Assembly: GCA_964415045.1 (NCBI GenBank) | Contig: CAYPZL010000159.1 | Location: 1 to 13,517, forward strand | From: CAYPZL01 sp964415045 | Lineage (GTDB): Bacteria > Planctomycetota > Phycisphaerae > Sedimentisphaerales > Anaerobacaceae | Reading direction: 5' to 3' | Length of the DNA stretch: 13,517 nt | Shown here: piece by piece, positions 13,260 through 13,517 of the stretch | How positions within the stretch are numbered: position 1 is the stretch's first letter | Layout: each line of letters opens with the position of its first letter | Position numbers and translations under genes: made by a program | The notes under the pieces: generated by a model | What the model saw: only the letters and a program-made list of their open reading frames with translations | Told to the model about the DNA's origin: nothing | Database searches by the model: none

Positions 13260-13393
13260 CTGGGCACGAATCACGGACCACGGATTTCCAAACCGCAGAG
13301 AACGCCGAGGACGCGAAGGAAACCGGATTCTGCCACAGAGGTCTCAGAGAACACCGAGAAAACAGCCAATCATCCGTAATCAATCCAGCACGA
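13260..13393. repeat. repeat remnants up to the IS boundary, including three 9-bp units
   Basis: CGCAGAGAA, CGCCGAGGA and CGCGAAGGA are consecutive nonamers at 13294-13320. CACAGAGGTCTCAGAGAA follows at about 13335. CACGAATCACGGACCACGG lies at about 13265-13283. Taken with the preceding elements, the whole gap 12834-13393 (560 bp) is a repeat mosaic with no gene. Confidence 0.55.
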
Positions 13394-13410
13394 CGTAATC
13401 CCATGAAAGG

Positions 13411-13460
13411 CTGCCTCCGGTCGCGTTCTCTGGTATGATTGAGGACAAGAAAGGAGGCAG
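13411..13460 (+). promoter_or_regulatory. inverted repeat able to sequester the transposase ribosome-binding site
   Basis: CTGCCTCC (13411-13418) is perfectly complementary to GGAGGCAG (13453-13460). The second arm contains the Shine-Dalgarno core GGAGG, five bases before the ATG at 13463. TATGAT at 13434-13439, between the arms, resembles a -10 box. Confidence 0.55.
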
Positions 13461-13462
13461 TT

Positions 13463-13517
13463 ATGAAAAAGTTCTACTCCAAGGTAGCGTGTAGTGGCAT
13501 GGACGTCCATTACGAAT
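13463..13517 (+). CDS. probable IS110-family transposase, N-terminal fragment cut by the window edge
   Basis: Only 18 codons are present. The start ATG 13463 follows AAAGGAGG with good spacing. CSGMDVHYE at residues 10-18 resembles the first DEDD-domain strand of IS110-family recombinases, where the Asp after Gly-hydrophobic is the first metal ligand. The duplicated upstream sequence at the opposite end of the window independently supports an insertion sequence. The family assignment rests on a very short stretch; another DDE/DEDD family is possible. Confidence 0.6.
   Translation, partial: MKKFYSKVACSGMDVHYE

Larger units (their letters stand above)
13394..13517 (+). mobile_element. 5' end of a probable IS110-family element, right copy
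   Basis: The element begins at 13394, where identity with the inverted left copy (1-53) starts abruptly. About 69 bases of noncoding end precede the transposase ATG at 13463. The rest lies beyond the window. No terminal inverted repeat can be tested because neither far end is present. Confidence 0.7.

Noticed and set aside
13008..13438. short open frames of about 90-125 codons on both strands
   Set aside because: They are translations of the repeat mosaic (for example the decamers give MNADERRW) and have no ribosome-binding site or independent coding signal.

Overview
The window looks like GC-rich planctomycetotal DNA, most likely Phycisphaerae-related. The clues are a membrane-anchored Ser/Thr kinase with a DMG motif, a very large secreted beta-helix/GLUG protein, and many unrelated short palindromic and tandem repeats in the spacers. 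The lineage is inferred from style, not from a marker gene.

Layout. Positions 1-53 and 13394-13446 are inverted copies of one sequence (52 of 53 bases identical). The right copy leads into the first 18 codons of a probable IS110-family transposase. The window is therefore the DNA between two oppositely oriented copies of one insertion sequence. Inside, two blocks diverge from about 10.2-10.5 kb. Leftward (minus strand) lie etfB, etfA, a long acyl-CoA dehydrogenase, a HAD phosphatase, then (behind its own near-consensus promoter) a secreted beta-helix/GLUG protein, then an unclassified TIM-barrel protein and a B12-binding-type radical SAM protein. Rightward (plus strand) lie a receptor-like Ser/Thr kinase and an APH-fold small-molecule kinase. 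About 560 bp of repeat mosaic precede the right-hand IS.

How it works together. EtfAB and the acyl-CoA dehydrogenase form one flavin-based redox module. Acyl-CoA is oxidised and the electrons pass to ETF. The EtfB motif resembles that of electron-bifurcating ETFs, so an NAD-linked bifurcating role is possible. The divergent kinase gene has a clear sigma-70-type promoter and a hairpin leader. The TIM-barrel/radical SAM pair looks like a separate small operon of unknown chemistry.

Most unusual. (i) A 283-bp segment holding a TTGACA-17-TATAGT promoter aimed at the secreted-protein gene is bracketed by perfect 27-bp inverted repeats, the geometry of an invertible promoter. (ii) The N-terminus of that secreted protein is written across three different dispersed repeats. 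(iii) Most spacers in the leftward block carry a different repeat type, some supplying a stop codon or a ribosome-binding site. (iv) Short tandem arrays with units of 7, 8, 9 and 10 bp occur in one window. (v) The IS transposase ribosome-binding site can pair with an upstream sequence inside the element.
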